A model generated the notes under the pieces. That model had not been told where the DNA came from. It saw nothing but the letters and a program-made list of their open reading frames with translations, and searched no databases. A stretch of DNA of 24,106 nt from Chara braunii (lineage: Eukaryota > Streptophyta > Charophyceae > Charales > Characeae): positions 355,452 through 379,557 of the forward strand of contig BFEA01000323.1 of assembly GCA_003427395.1 (NCBI GenBank), read 5' to 3'. The translations under genes and the position numbers were made by a program. Below, piece after piece: positions 1 to 10,258 of the stretch; within the stretch, counting starts at the first letter, position 1; every line of letters starts with the position of its first letter.

Positions 1-69
<69 letters not shown>
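1..69. repeat. (AG)n microsatellite at left edge
   Basis: Uninterrupted AG dinucleotide repeat that begins at the first base of the window, so its true length is unknown. A matching tract closes the right edge. Confidence 0.99.
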
Positions 70-71
<2 letters not shown>

Positions 72-1704
72 CTATCAGTTATATGAAGAACTGCCTAAAC
101 CCCCGACCACTTGATTCTCAGCTCAGTCACCAGTTGTGGAGAATTGGGCTCCACTGCACCACAAGTGCACATATATGCCAACTGGTCAGGTGAGTGGTAG
201 GGGAGATGTGAGAAAGCATAATCATATCTCTCGTCTCCATAGCCTTCAACCTATGAAGCTGCAGATCTCTTCATTTCCGGGTGTTCTGGAGAGAGCAATG
301 TACACACTCTGCATCCTTTCTTTTTAGGACTCTATCAGTTTGTAATTTTGGCTCAGCAAAGCTTGGAAAGTGCTCCATCGGGACAGAGCTGTGTGGCACA
401 GAAATCAGAACAGTTTTACAAAAGGAGCTGTCACGCTGATGCACATGCTTCAAGACAGTTGTAAGCCTGTGTCCCGTTACGATGACTGCTTGCACAAAGA
501 GGCTGGAAGGTTTATGAGATCCTGCCGGCCACCAGTTGAAATTGGCTTCTGTTTCTTCATTGACAAGTTATGCCCTGAGTTTCGCAACGGTTTCTGTAAG
601 GCCTTGTTCTGTCTTTGGCCAGACGGTTGGGTCCACTTTTAATGAAAGTTACCTAAATTGTAACAGACCCAAATTGTAACGGTCTCAGAGTATCCTTCCA
701 GGAGGTGAACACGTGTAGACGGCCTCCATAAAAGATAAGGATTGTAAGTGCTAGATGCTAGGCCATGCAACAGACAGGTCATTCAACAGTAACCAGTGCC
801 TATCAGGCCTATAAGCAGTCTAAGCACCATACAGTTCGGAAGGAGCACCCAACATCTGGGAAATACATCTAGATTCTAGAACATAAACAAATAAGCGAAG
901 AGCACGGCAGGCATGCAATCATCAACCTGCAACGCCTCCAATTGTCATACATGGAAGGGAGAGTTTCAGAAGTGTGAAGAGAGGCTTACGAGAGGGAGGA
1001 GTCCCTCAATGTATATGGACAGGGGTAGAACTCAGGTAATAGTACATGGCAAGTTGGTAATGCAAAGGTTATAAAATTCTCTACAAGCCCATTTGGTGTG
1101 TGTGCCACCTGATATTAACCCTGGTATAAACTTCATGATGTATCTGAGTTTTGCTCACAAGGCAAAAAGAACATGTGCAAGGATGAGGGATGCATTAACG
1201 CATAATGATGCATATACTCTATGGAACCCCTTAAACTACCAGGGTATGCAAAAGCGACCTTGACCTGCGCTGGTGTACACAAGGCCTGCAGGGTGGTCTG
1301 CTGATGGCCTGACACTTGTCAGCAGTGGCAATAAACAGAATCTGCAGCTGGCGAACTGGACCATTGGATGGCTATCACAATGCTCGGCCTCCTTTTCCCA
1401 GAGATGCGACCAGAGTAGCCCTGGATTTTCCCCTCTTGAACTGCCAGAAATGGGAACAGTGCGTGGTCATCTAACCAAAAAGTAAACGTTGTCCTCCCGA
1501 AGTCACAGACTCAGGCCTGCCATGGCTACCCCTACATGGCCCTACCCTTTGTGACATGCAAATATGGAGCCCTCAGGAGAAGAGTAACAAAGTGAGGCAT
1601 GTTTCTTCCACCCTTTTGGGGGGTGCTCGCATCATGCTGCATTGTCTCAGACAACACCTATGTTGTAAGCAGCAATTGCAGCAGCCACTGACAGGTCCTC
1701 ATTG
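70..1704. other. No gene recognised
   Basis: Only short open frames (90 aa or less) on both strands, none with a recognisable motif. A 10-base word (AAATTGTAAC) repeats at 655-664 and 671-680. A CAGGTGAGT splice-donor-like word lies near 187-195, without any supporting exon. This looks like non-coding or strongly decayed DNA. Confidence 0.6.
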
Positions 1705-1800
1705 TCAAAAACCATTTGCAGGGTCAATTGGATGCGGTTGTGATTCCTATTGGAAACAACCATTTGCAGGGTGATTTGGATGCTGCTGTGATTCCCATTT
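1705..1800. repeat. 48-bp tandem duplication (2 copies)
   Basis: Two adjacent units of about 48 bp share ACCATTTGCAGGGT (1711 and 1760), then TTGGATGC and TGTGATTCC. A handful of mismatches separate them. Confidence 0.8.
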
Positions 1801-1885
1801 TTAGGCTCTACCTAGGCTGTCGCTATCCGAAGTTTTAATAGCCACGTGTGATCCATCACTGCTTCTGCAGATGGCGACTACAATC

Positions 1886-1932
1886 CCATTCCCCTCCCCC
1901 CCCTCCTTCCCCCCCTCTCTCTCTCTCTCTGA
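1886..1932. repeat. Polypyrimidine / (CT)n tract
   Basis: C-rich and T-rich run ending in a short (CT)n microsatellite. It gives an open frame of Pro/Ser-rich low complexity, which I attribute to composition and not to coding. Confidence 0.9.
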
Positions 1933-1983
1933 GCATGTTGTTTGTGTCATTTTGCAAACCCCCTCAACAATTCCACTCATCCC

Positions 1984-2290
1984 ACTTTCATGCAAAGCAT
2001 GTTACGACCCCTCAACACTCGGCATCCCCCACCCCTTCGAATACAAATCATTGTGCAATGCCCTAAGCACTCCCTTCCCTCATGCATATACAGGACCCTA
2101 TGACTCCCCTTGCCACTCCCTTAGTACCAACCACCCCGTCAACACTCTCCTTTTCCCCAAATGCCTTGTGCCCGCTCAGCACTGCCGCTCCCCTCGTCCC
2201 TTGCACGTGAGGCATCTTGCAACACCCCTTGGTACTTCCCCTTCTCCAACCCTTGCATGTGAAGCATATTGCAAGCTTGACAGTTCTCCC
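1984..2290. repeat. Degenerate minisatellite, period about 52 bp
   Basis: TTGCACGTGAGGCATCTTGC at 2201 and TTGCATGTGAAGCATATTGC at 2253 are two copies of one word 52 bp apart. Each is followed by C-rich sequence. A weaker relative (TTTCATGCAAAGCATGTTAC) starts near 1987. The 142-codon open frame over this stretch is probably a by-product of the pyrimidine-rich repeat. Confidence 0.55.
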
Positions 2291-2299
2291 ACCCTATAG

Positions 2300-2707
2300 C
2301 TCAACAGTTTTCCAGTGTGTGCCAAATTGGAACTATCAAATCACAGTCCCGAGACAGCTGCAATCACAGGATTGCTTATCCATCTGGCGTTGTCAGGATC
2401 AACTGGTGTGATCCCAACTTGATGACCAAGGAATAAAACGAGGCATCTCAAGAGCAGTGCACACCAAAGGAAAGACAAGACCGACGCTGCTAGCAAAGTC
2501 GACACTATTAGACTGTATGGATCATTGCACCCTGACACAATTTGTCAGGTCTTTTTAGCGCTCAGAAAAGGAAAGGAGGGAGGAATCCTGAAAACATCTC
2601 ATGGTTGCAGCGGAATCTTACGGCTGTGGTACTCCAAGGTAACCTGAGAAGAATTCAGGCCAGTTGGAACTACTGATGGTATAGGAAAGAAATTCAATGA
2701 ACGAAAC
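2300..2707. other. No gene recognised
   Basis: Short random open frames only and no motif. It ends at an A-tract. Confidence 0.6.
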
Positions 2708-2732
2708 AAAAAAAAAAAAAAACAGAGACTTC
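2708..2732. repeat. A15 tract followed by CAGAGACTTC
   Basis: Fifteen A residues directly followed by CAGAGACTTC. The same 10-base word follows the A25 tract at 5115-5139, and a GGCAGTA word follows both. This is consistent with two copies of one A-tract-containing repeat. Confidence 0.6.
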
Positions 2733-2886
2733 GGCCACGGCAGTAGAGAGTGGCGGAGCGCTAGCGCTTGTGACCCACGGATGGCAAGGCCCGTCCGCCA
2801 GGATCTGCGCGAAGTCTGGGGAGATGCCATCGCTGTGATCGGCATCTCCTTCGAGTTCTAGTGTCGACATCCCCCAGTCCCTCAAC

Positions 2887-3327
2887 ATGGTCGGAGTGGA
2901 GAATCCAAGTGTAGGAAAGATCGGCACGCTGACGCCAGCGTACAAGCGGGCGACATCAGCGACATCAGCGACACGAATCACGACTACAACAACGAGGAGA
3001 GATATCGGGGTGTTGACTACGGAGCCTACAGCATCGACAGGTGAGTGTCATCAGTGCGTCGCCTTCAAGAGCTGTCGGCTGGCGATAATGGGCACCAATG
3101 ATGAGGGTGGGCAGGGCACCCCTCCTGACCTGCGGCACCCCACTGTGCAGGAGCTCACCTCGTCTTCATCATGGTGGGACACGGCATCAGCGACAGAAAT
3201 TATAGGCATGTACAAGAAACAGATACAAGAAACAGTTGTGACGATACTGCAAGCACAGGGCAGCCTGCCACTGGTGATGCTACAAGAGGCAGAAAACACC
3301 TTCGTTGGATGGGGGGATGAGCTGTGA
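2887..3327 (+). CDS. Unrecognised open frame, doubtful gene
   Basis: An open frame of 146 codons that I do not recognise. The N-terminal third is Thr/Ser/Arg-rich because a 9-base word (GCGACATCA) is repeated near 2950-2975. The C-terminal part (from about residue 105) reads as a plausible amphipathic helix. After the stop, another frame continues with helix-like, Gln/Leu-rich sequence to about 3440, so a decayed or spliced gene is possible. A strong splice-donor-like sequence (CAG/GTGAGT) lies at 3038-3046, inside the frame. No domain, no clear promoter and no neighbour supports a function. It may equally be a chance frame or a relic of a transposable element. Confidence 0.12.
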   Translation: MVGVENPSVGKIGTLTPAYKRATSATSATRITTTTTRRDIGVLTTEPTASTGECHQCVAFKSCRLAIMGTNDEGGQGTPPDLRHPTVQELTSSSSWWDTASATEIIGMYKKQIQETVVTILQAQGSLPLVMLQEAENTFVGWGDEL

Positions 3328-4896
3328 GAGATTGCTACCTCATCACTGGGCACTCGATGAGGAGCAAGTTACAAATGATATACAAGAGTGCCTTATGCAA
3401 TTGAAGAAGCTGCGACAAGTCATAGCACAACAACAACTGTAGGCAATCACCCTCGACAACTCACCGGTGGATTAAAGCTGCCCTGTCACAATCCAGGGGC
3501 CGCAATGCAGCTGCCTGATCAACGACACAATACTGAATCAGGACTACCGGGAGGCTGAAGGAATGCTGGACAACACCCTATGTGGCGGTCAGACACAGGA
3601 CCACCTTCATATGCAGAACCTGCAGACGACTGACACGGTTGAAGTGGTGATCGGTCAGGCGCTTGGCAGGACGGCCGCTGGGGTTTCAGACCTTCATGGT
3701 GAGGCGAACAAAGGTCCCCGCAGCAGCCAGAGGCAGGATTGGGACGGCAAGCATCGACTGGACCCTGCACTCTCCCGGAAGGTTGCGACGAAGAATACAG
3801 GGCAAATTCCACTTGTGACGGTGCATCAAATTTCTTCCCTGCGGATGTGCCCTGACAGCCCGATCAGGGAAGTTGCTCGCCCGATGAACTATACGGCCGA
3901 CCATGGGCACGGATCACGCGGGCAATTCATTCCATGTGCGTTTTCCTGTGCTGGAGATGCTCTCTGCGCCTCTCTGCCTCATGTTGATGCTGCCATCCGT
4001 TGCCAACTGTACCATGCTGAAACCTTGGTGCCCTGGGGGAGAGCGAGATTGGGTATAGGTTAGGTTGGACTAAAGGGGGAGGGAGGGCAAAGTCCCTGGG
4101 AACGGATCATGGTTTAACTTTTGGGGGATGAGCTGGCGGGATTGGGTGGTGGTCTGCTTCTGCCATCTCAGCACACACTCCCTAATTTGGGCGCCCAGGG
4201 AGCAGCTCGCAAGGCTGCTAATCACACAACAATAGCAATGATGTACAATAGTCTGTAGGGGATATCTTCCTCCCTGAGTAGACGATCACAATGAAATAAC
4301 AACTAATAATATTGTGATGTGATGTTCTTACCCTCGATGCCTGTTTGATATGACCAGGTTCACTTTTCTCACCGCCAAAGTAAGGGTAGCTGCAGGGGCT
4401 GCGTTGATTGATGACAGTGCAAGACTCTCCCCTGCACTGCTTGGTCTCACGGGGAAAGTGGAGGGACACCGTCCCATTGCCTGTGGGGGAGATTCTCTCC
4501 CATTGCTAGAATTTAGAACACCGCCTGCACCCTTAGGGTTTTTCTGAAGAATTTTTGTTGGCGATTGAGTGGGTTCTCGGTCAATAGCCTCAGGATTGTG
4601 CTCTGGTGTGTGCAGTGATCTGAATGGGCGAGGCGTTTGTTAGGTAGATTCTCATTTTGAGTAAGGTGGTGGCCATCGTTTTTTATAATGCATATATAAC
4701 AATTGCGAACTGACGTGTGGTGGGATAGGAGGCTGAGCTGGGAGTTTCTCTGGATTGGAGGGGTCTGGAGGCTCTCTCTCACTAGGGGCTTTGTAGGAGG
4801 TTAGGTGAATTGACGGGCTGGTGTTATGGAAGGGTTAGTTCATACGTGTTAGCCGTCCTCTGAGATAGATGGGCAGTCAATCCCCTTGCAAAGAGG
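3328..4896. other. No gene recognised
   Basis: Contains a 166-codon plus-strand open frame (3563-4063) without recognisable motifs, and scattered short frames. A G/A-rich stretch (4070-4095) follows it. I see no RNA gene and no clear repeat structure here. Confidence 0.5.
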
Positions 4897-5025
4897 GCAA
4901 TCAATGCTGCTCATCATATATAACTTGACATAACGACATGTATAACATATCATATCATCTGGCTCCTTGTTATGATGTAAAGGGATGCTGGACCCGTTTT
5001 CCAGCAGGTTCAGCTCCCCACCAAT
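4897..5025 (+). repeat. Dispersed repeat R1, copy 1
   Basis: Begins with GCAATCAATGCTG and ends with AGCTCCCCACCAAT. Near its end it has GGATGCTGGACCCG, then TTTCCAGCAGG, where GCTGGA and TCCAGC can form a 6-bp hairpin. The order of words is shared with copies at 6320 and 7580. This copy has about 36 bp of extra A/T-rich sequence in the middle. Confidence 0.7.
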
Positions 5026-5114
5026 GGAACGGAGACATTTAACGAGCGGGGGTAGTACAGGGGGTGTCTGCTCTTATCAGCACCTACCCTACTTCCCGTC
5101 ATTGATGTTTACCC

Positions 5115-5150
5115 AAAAAAAAAAAAAAAAAAAAAAAAACCAGAGACTTC
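5115..5150. repeat. A25 tract followed by CAGAGACTTC
   Basis: Twenty-five A residues (5115-5139), then C and the same CAGAGACTTC word seen after the A-tract at 2708. It may be the junction of a retroposed copy. Confidence 0.7.
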
Positions 5151-5597
5151 AAGGGCAGTACGTCACACTGATGGTTTTAATGCATGGGACTTCTGTCTGG
5201 AAGAGAATGACAAGCCTGTTGCTGGTAATTGGAGCTCAGAGAAGAAGAAAACTAGAGGAGACTGAACTTCAAACTCCCCCTTTAAAGAAATCCCCACCCT
5301 TGTGGCTGAATGATACACATTTATGCTGATATAACTGTTCATCAACACGTCATGAGCTCGAACCCTGATGGAATCAGATCGATCCAATAATGTTAGGGGC
5401 TCCAAATCGAGCGGTTTCAGTCGTGAGCACTCTCTTTAAAAAGTTCCTTTCATTGTTCAATTTCCTACAGTGGAACCATTTCAGCCTTGAGGACTGGATT
5501 CCACTCCTATGGAAATCTGCAAGGAATCCCAACCTCCACGTTTGAAATGTCACGAGCTGGCCTGCTAGCTGTTCATGCGCAGTATGTTGCAAAACCG
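5151..5597. other. No gene recognised
   Basis: Short open frames without motifs on both strands. Nothing else is visible. Confidence 0.55.
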
Positions 5598-5652
5598 ATG
5601 ACAGCGACCGCTTGTCAGAGACTTTCATTGAAAATTGTTAAACCACCAGTCC

Positions 5653-5783
5653 TTCCTAGAGTAGTGCCCATTAACGTGCCATGATTTTAGGAAACGTACG
5701 GGCTACTACAGGAGCGCCCAAATTCATCTGACTACAAACGTTTCTACTCTTTTTTTCCGCGGTCGATAGCTGGGGCCATTACC
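5653..5783 (-). repeat. Dispersed repeat R2, minus-strand copy
   Basis: Read on the minus strand it has CTATCGACCG, GGAAAAAA, GAGTAGAAACGTT, GATGAATTTGGG, TGTAGT and GCCCGTACGTTTCCTAA in order. It matches 23,470-23,600 on the plus strand with scattered substitutions. Weaker similarity continues to about 5598, where AAGCGGTC is shared. The internal TGTAGTRGCCCG resembles the start of an LTR, but I cannot show that it is one. Confidence 0.8.
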
Positions 5784-6268
5784 AGGCTTCGGCTGAGAAT
5801 ATCATGCATGATCACAAAGCAACTACTGAATTTCATGATAGAAAGTTTTTGAAAGTTGATTGTTATGTTAGGGCATACTCAAGTAAAGACTTCCCAGGAT
5901 CTATCGGACTGGAAATGCAGCCACATTTTATTGAACAAGTTCTGGCATGAGTATGCCCTCAGTCTCAGCACAAAACGTAGTGGCAGGCGAAGTGAAGAGA
6001 GGGAAAGGGCAGTTTCAGGCTGACTCCTATAATGTAGTAGCCCCTGAAAGGAAGCTGTCGTGAGTATCCAGTGAGGAGGACGAGATGACCAAGTGGACAC
6101 GGATAGCCGATATCATATCAGGGCCCTGAATCCTGAGAAGAGTGGCTGGTGTTCTAGCTCACTACGAGTCTACAGAACCCCCCACTGGACCCCCTGGAGT
6201 GCCAGTGGGATCTGGCCTCAAGTGACCAGGTCTCTATATGGGACTACACCATAAAGCTACACAGGAAG
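5784..6268. other. No gene recognised
   Basis: Only short frames. An A10 tract follows at 6269-6278. Confidence 0.55.
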
Positions 6269-6319
6269 AAAAAAAAAACAGTAGGACAGTTATTATTTTA
6301 GAGTGGTGGGGCGTCCCGG

Positions 6320-6412
6320 GTAATCAATGCTGGTGGATGAAGCTTGGGGAAACTATCACCTGTGTAAAGGGACGCTGGACCCGGTTTCCAGCAGGTGTAG
6401 CTCCCCACCAAT
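6320..6412 (+). repeat. Dispersed repeat R1, copy 2
   Basis: GTAATCAATGCTG at the left, then TGTAAAGGGACGCTGGACCC, a 6-bp hairpin (GCTGGA/TCCAGC) and AGCTCCCCACCAAT at the right. It is the closest relative of copy 1 in the last 50 bp. Confidence 0.75.
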
Positions 6413-6474
6413 CGTTGGAGCAGCCGGGGCTGCTCATACCACCCCCTCTGGTAGGGCCCACAGGCTTTCTCCCC

Positions 6475-6494
6475 AAAAAAATAAATAAATAAAA
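6475..6494. repeat. A-rich (AAAT)n-like tract
   Basis: Short run of A and AAAT units (AAAAAAATAAATAAATAAAA), about 60 bp downstream of R1 copy 2. It could be the A-rich tail of that repeat. Confidence 0.7.
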
Positions 6495-7222
6495 CATAGA
6501 GTGGTGGCAGAAGCATCTTCAGCTTCCCATCCAGGAGCTGGAGGGAATTAACTGGTCCGCGTACTCTTCCCTCAAAGCAGCAAAGCACTGGGGCCCACAA
6601 TCACAGAGTGCTTTGAGATGCCTCCCCACATTGGATTGCATCCTGGACAGAACGGCATTAGAGTGAAAGGGCAAGACTCTGCCACGGTGCAAGAGGGCCT
6701 CTGCAGGTTTCCATTCCGCAAATACAGCTAGACAATTGAACGCATTTTTATGGTGACACAGTGATCAAAGGTGGTTAGGATCTGCAGATGGCGGGATGCA
6801 CAATGGGGTGGGGTCGCAGAGGACTCAGCGTGGAGCTGGCACTGGAGGTCAATTCACCTTTGCAGTTTGTGAGCTGGACAAAGTCCGACAAACCATGCAA
6901 GAACCATTTTCTGGACAACCTCTTCCGGATGGAGAAAATTCCAATTAAATGGCCTCTCTGGGAAGCCAGATGCTCCATAGAGAGGGAGGAGGTGGAATTA
7001 ACGATGGAATACTTCGTTTAGGAAGTGGAAGGAGAGAGAAACCAGAGAAAAAGGCCAAAATCTTACACAACTTTGGTGAAGGATGGGTGGGGGGGGGCAC
7101 TGGAGAAAGGGCAATGAATGAATCTATTGAAAAAAAAAAAAAGGGCGATGGCCTTTAGATATCATCATTGAACTGACCGGCCCCAGGTAATTCAGAATTA
7201 TTTTATTCTGTTCATCTGATTA
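6495..7222. other. No gene recognised
   Basis: Open frames of 77 aa or less with no motif. A G9 run lies near 7089-7097 and an A13 tract at 7130-7142. Confidence 0.55.
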
Positions 7223-7286
7223 CATCTGGATTCGAACTTGGGTCTGTATTTCAAGAGTTCATGAGTGTACCAACTAAGCTAGGCCC
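7223..7286 (-). pseudogene. tRNA-like / SINE-head relic (pol III A and B boxes)
   Basis: On the minus strand, TAGCTTAGTTGG (7270-7281) matches a pol III A box. GTTCGAATCC (7228-7237) matches a B box. The two are about the right distance apart for a tRNA body, with GGGCCTA just upstream as an acceptor-like start and TGAACTCTTGAA in the anticodon-arm position. The anticodon stem and T stem do not pair well and the 3' acceptor side is not recognisable, so this is not a working tRNA gene. The sequence downstream on the minus strand is A/T-rich. A tRNA-derived SINE head or tRNA pseudogene is the best reading. Confidence 0.45.
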
Positions 7287-7579
7287 ATCTGTGCGAATCC
7301 ATTTTGGGAAAGGGGAACTCCCATATATCCAATTCAAGAAAAAGGAAGAATGGGATAACTCCTGGCGGTCCCAGCCATACCCAGACTTCTCTGACCCATG
7401 GCCTTCAGGGGAAGCACTGATTGAGCTCGGCATGGACTGATCTGGTTGGTTATTGTTTGGGTAGGGCTGCAGGGACTGGGGAAGGGCTAGCAATTGCTTG
7501 TTTATCGTGCCGACTGGTGTTAGTTTCGAGAGATCTGCATCGCGTCCTCAGACAGTTGATCCTTCACCTGAGGGTTGGG

Positions 7580-7670
7580 GCAATCAATGCTGACGGTCCC
7601 GTCCTATTGCTCCAAGGAGGGTCATTATAAATGATGTTGGGACGGTTTTCAGCAGGAGGAGCTCCCCAAC
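7580..7670 (+). repeat. Dispersed repeat R1, copy 3 (most diverged)
   Basis: GCAATCAATGCTG at the left, then TATAAATGATGTTGGGACGG, TTTTCAGCAGG and AGCTCCCCA. It has the same order of words as copies 1 and 2, but the central hairpin has decayed. Confidence 0.6.
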
Positions 7671-8324
7671 GGCAGACCAATTTTGTTTTGTTTTTCAAGC
7701 AAGAAGCTAGTTTTATGCAGTGAATGTGGCTAACTGTATTTTGGATTCATGAGGCTGAACCATATCCACAATCCAGTTGTGCCATCTGCAACAGAGTTGG
7801 CCTGCCTAGACAAGAGTTAATTATTTAATGCTGAGGCAGCTGAGTGACCTTCTTGATTCAGGTCTGCCAGATCAGGTAATATAAATAAAACATAAGTACG
7901 AAAGGTTATAATGTTTGATTTGAGCTGGATTCTCACAGAGGAAAGAAGTTGGGGGGGAGTAGAGGGGTGAGGCGTGCACGTGCAATGTCAGAGGGGGAGC
8001 AGCGGTACGGCAAGTTCACCTTGCCACTAGAGCGTGCTTATGGCTGAGGAACAGAGCAGGCAGTTCTATGACAGCAGACCAGTGGGGCCCTCTTTGTACA
8101 GCTTGCGTGGGGGGGGAAATGGTAACTGCTTTTCACTGTTGTTTCATCTTTCCTTTTCCTGCTGTGTAGTTTCCCCCCACAAGCCCCACCGGCCATGAGT
8201 GACAATTGAGCAGGTGGTGCCAGGGCCTATCATGAAAACACATCTCCAAACAGCTCAAAGCCTCAAGCAACACATGCATTTTCTGCTTGCGCTGCAGATC
8301 TCACGCATCAGACCATGCCAGATT
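7671..8324. other. No gene recognised
   Basis: No open frame of note. Several short G runs (7951-7957, 8110-8116). Confidence 0.6.
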
Positions 8325-8507
8325 CTTTAAACCACCAGTACCGGCCATTTTTTCCCAACGTGACCATTAACATGCCGCATCCTTCAGGGGCCGGCCTACC
8401 AGACCAACATGACTGGTAGCACCAGCCAAAAAACGCCGGACTGGTTTGCTTTCTAATGGCACACAGCACACATTCGCATGCGGAAAAGAGACCCTGAAGT
8501 ACTGGTG

Positions 8508-8526
8508 CTGGTGGTTCAACCACCAG
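8508..8526. repeat. Perfect 9-bp hairpin in R3
   Basis: CTGGTGGTT, one base, AACCACCAG. A related hairpin (TGGTGGTT, 2 bases, AACCACCA) lies at 9260-9277. Confidence 0.85.
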
Positions 8527-8918
8527 TCCCTCTAAGCCTCTCTTTTCCAATGTGATTTGCTGCCTGACCCTATTAAAACCAAGCTGTGGTGGCCATTATC
8601 TTACCAGGCAACACCAGTACCTCTGAGCCTCTTTTTCCAGTGGAAGATTTCTGCTGCACACCAAGTTCAAAACGAACCAGTGCAATGCTCTTTTCTTTTT
8701 TTCCTTTTCGGCTGGCACCGCCAGGCAAAAAGGTCCAGGAGGCCAACCCCCCAAAGAATGCAGTGGTAGACAATCCGTGGCGAAACAGGTCCTTACGGCC
8801 CTGGCTTCATTTCCATTCTCGGGAGTGTCAGTCCGGTTCCTATTCCACCGGCAAGTCAGAGTAAAATATTACATCATGAAACACACGCTTCCTTCCGTCT
8901 GGCCGAAGGAACCCTGAC

Positions 8919-8972
<54 letters not shown>
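8919..8972. repeat. (AAT)18 microsatellite
   Basis: Uninterrupted trinucleotide repeat of about 54 bp. Confidence 0.98.
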
Positions 8973-9400
8973 CCCAAAACAAAAAAAATCCGCGGCAAAA
9001 GTTTGCCTGGGAAAGGTACTGGTTATTTAACTGGCCAGCAGAAGAAGGAAGCTGGTAAAGGGGCAGGTGGATAAATGACCAGTCTCTCTAAGTCTCCTGC
9101 TTTTTTCTGATGTGCTGCACCACTCGATCATTTAAAAAATGGATAGTCACGGGTACAATCTTGGCAGGGGCTGGCAGCCTTTTCCTCCAGTAAGCCTGGA
9201 CGGTGATTTTGAGTCATGCGAACTAGCATATGTTGGAACAATGTAGCTGGCAACGGGATTGGTGGTTTCAACCACCAGTACTTGTGAGTATCTTTTTCCC
9301 AATTAAGATTTCTGCCGGACACCAACTTTCGTCGAACTGGTACAGCTATGAAATAGAATCTCTTTTTCTGGCCCAGGCAGCCTTCTCGTTTCGGTAGGCT

Positions 9401-10150
9401 GAGCCCCAAAAGACGAAGCGCACTGATCGCTGTGTTGGAGAGAAACAGCAGGGAAAAGTACTGCTGGTTTACAGAAACACTTCTCCCGGATTCTTGGGAG
9501 GAATTTGGAGGCCTTGAGCAGTGAAGTCATAAGCCTGAGGGTGATGAACCATTGTCGCGACTTCTATGTAGTGCGCATTGTTGTGAACTTGTGACAGTAA
9601 ATCCTACTACGACTTTGAACCTACAGGTTTCTCGGTGAATGCGCCTCTGCAACTGTTCATACCAAGGCATTCCATTTTGCCAGGCTGTTTTGGAAAAAGT
9701 GACTTGGATAGTTTCAACAACAACAGAGGGAAAATGCGACTTGGACAGTTCATTCTGACACAGGGTTGGTGCAGCGCCTGTTGGATTGTCACAGAGCAGA
9801 ATTGAAAAGAACCCATGTCCTGAGAATAAAAATATTATATTTCGCATTGTGGACCAATGCTAGCCACAAACTTCTTGGGTTTTAGTTGAAGACAAGTTTC
9901 TCTTTTTTTTACAGCGGAAGACAAGTTTGTGGATCCTTCCACATTTTCCATGAACAAGTTCGAATCAGCACTGATTTTGAACTGCCAGCGCACCTAACAC
10001 ATTCCGAAAAACACAGTAGTAAAGGAGGCCATGCATAGGCTGGGCACAGTGCTGAGCGCAGGTTCAAGCTGCGGAAGTTGGTACTCGGTCTAATTAGCAC
10101 TACACCGTGCTTATTAAAAAACAAAGAAATAACTACGCCCAGGTGCGGTG
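9401..10150. other. No gene recognised
   Basis: Short frames only. There is a small internal direct repeat (GTGACTTGGATAGTTTC near 9699 and GCGACTTGGACAGTTC near 9738). GAAGACAAGTTT occurs twice near 9888 and 9917, around a T8ACAG acceptor-like word. Confidence 0.55.
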
Positions 10151-10217
10151 TGCAGTTTCGAATTCGCAGGAATAACAGTAGACTGCAAGTTCGGGCCTAG
10201 AGCAGTTCGAAACTGCA
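10151..10217. repeat. 12-bp perfect inverted repeat
   Basis: TGCAGTTTCGAA (10151-10162) and TTCGAAACTGCA (10206-10217), separated by 43 bp. A T16 tract follows at 10243-10258. Confidence 0.8.
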
Positions 10218-10242
10218 AAAAAAACAGGTACCTTGCAGTTCC

Positions 10243-10258
10243 TTTTTTTTTTTTTTTT
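10243..10258. repeat. T16 tract
   Basis: Homopolymer. On the minus strand this is an A-tract. Confidence 0.95.

Larger units (their letters stand above)
8325..9400 (+). repeat. Degenerate repeat family R3 (5 units)
   Basis: Five units share ACCAGTMC, then (C)TCTRAGCCTC, TTTTCC and a GTGATTTCTGC-like word. The CCAGT cores lie at 8335, 8523, 8614, 9079 and 9275. Units 3 and 5 match over about 100 bp (CTTTTTCC, AAGATTTCTGC, ACACCAA, CTGG..CAGGCA). The spacings (188, 91, 465, 196) are close to multiples of about 94 bp. Hairpins sit at units 2 and 5 (8508-8526 and 9260-9277). No coding capacity is evident. Confidence 0.6.

Noticed and set aside
1871-2299. 142-codon open frame
   Set aside because: It lies over a C/T-rich tract and a degenerate minisatellite. 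Its Pro/Ser/Cys content follows composition.
3038-3046. Splice donor CAG/GTGAGT
   Set aside because: It matches the consensus, but no exon pair or acceptor can be tied to it.
3563-4063. 166-codon plus-strand open frame
   Set aside because: No motif, no homology that I can recognise, mixed composition, and competing minus-strand frames of similar quality.
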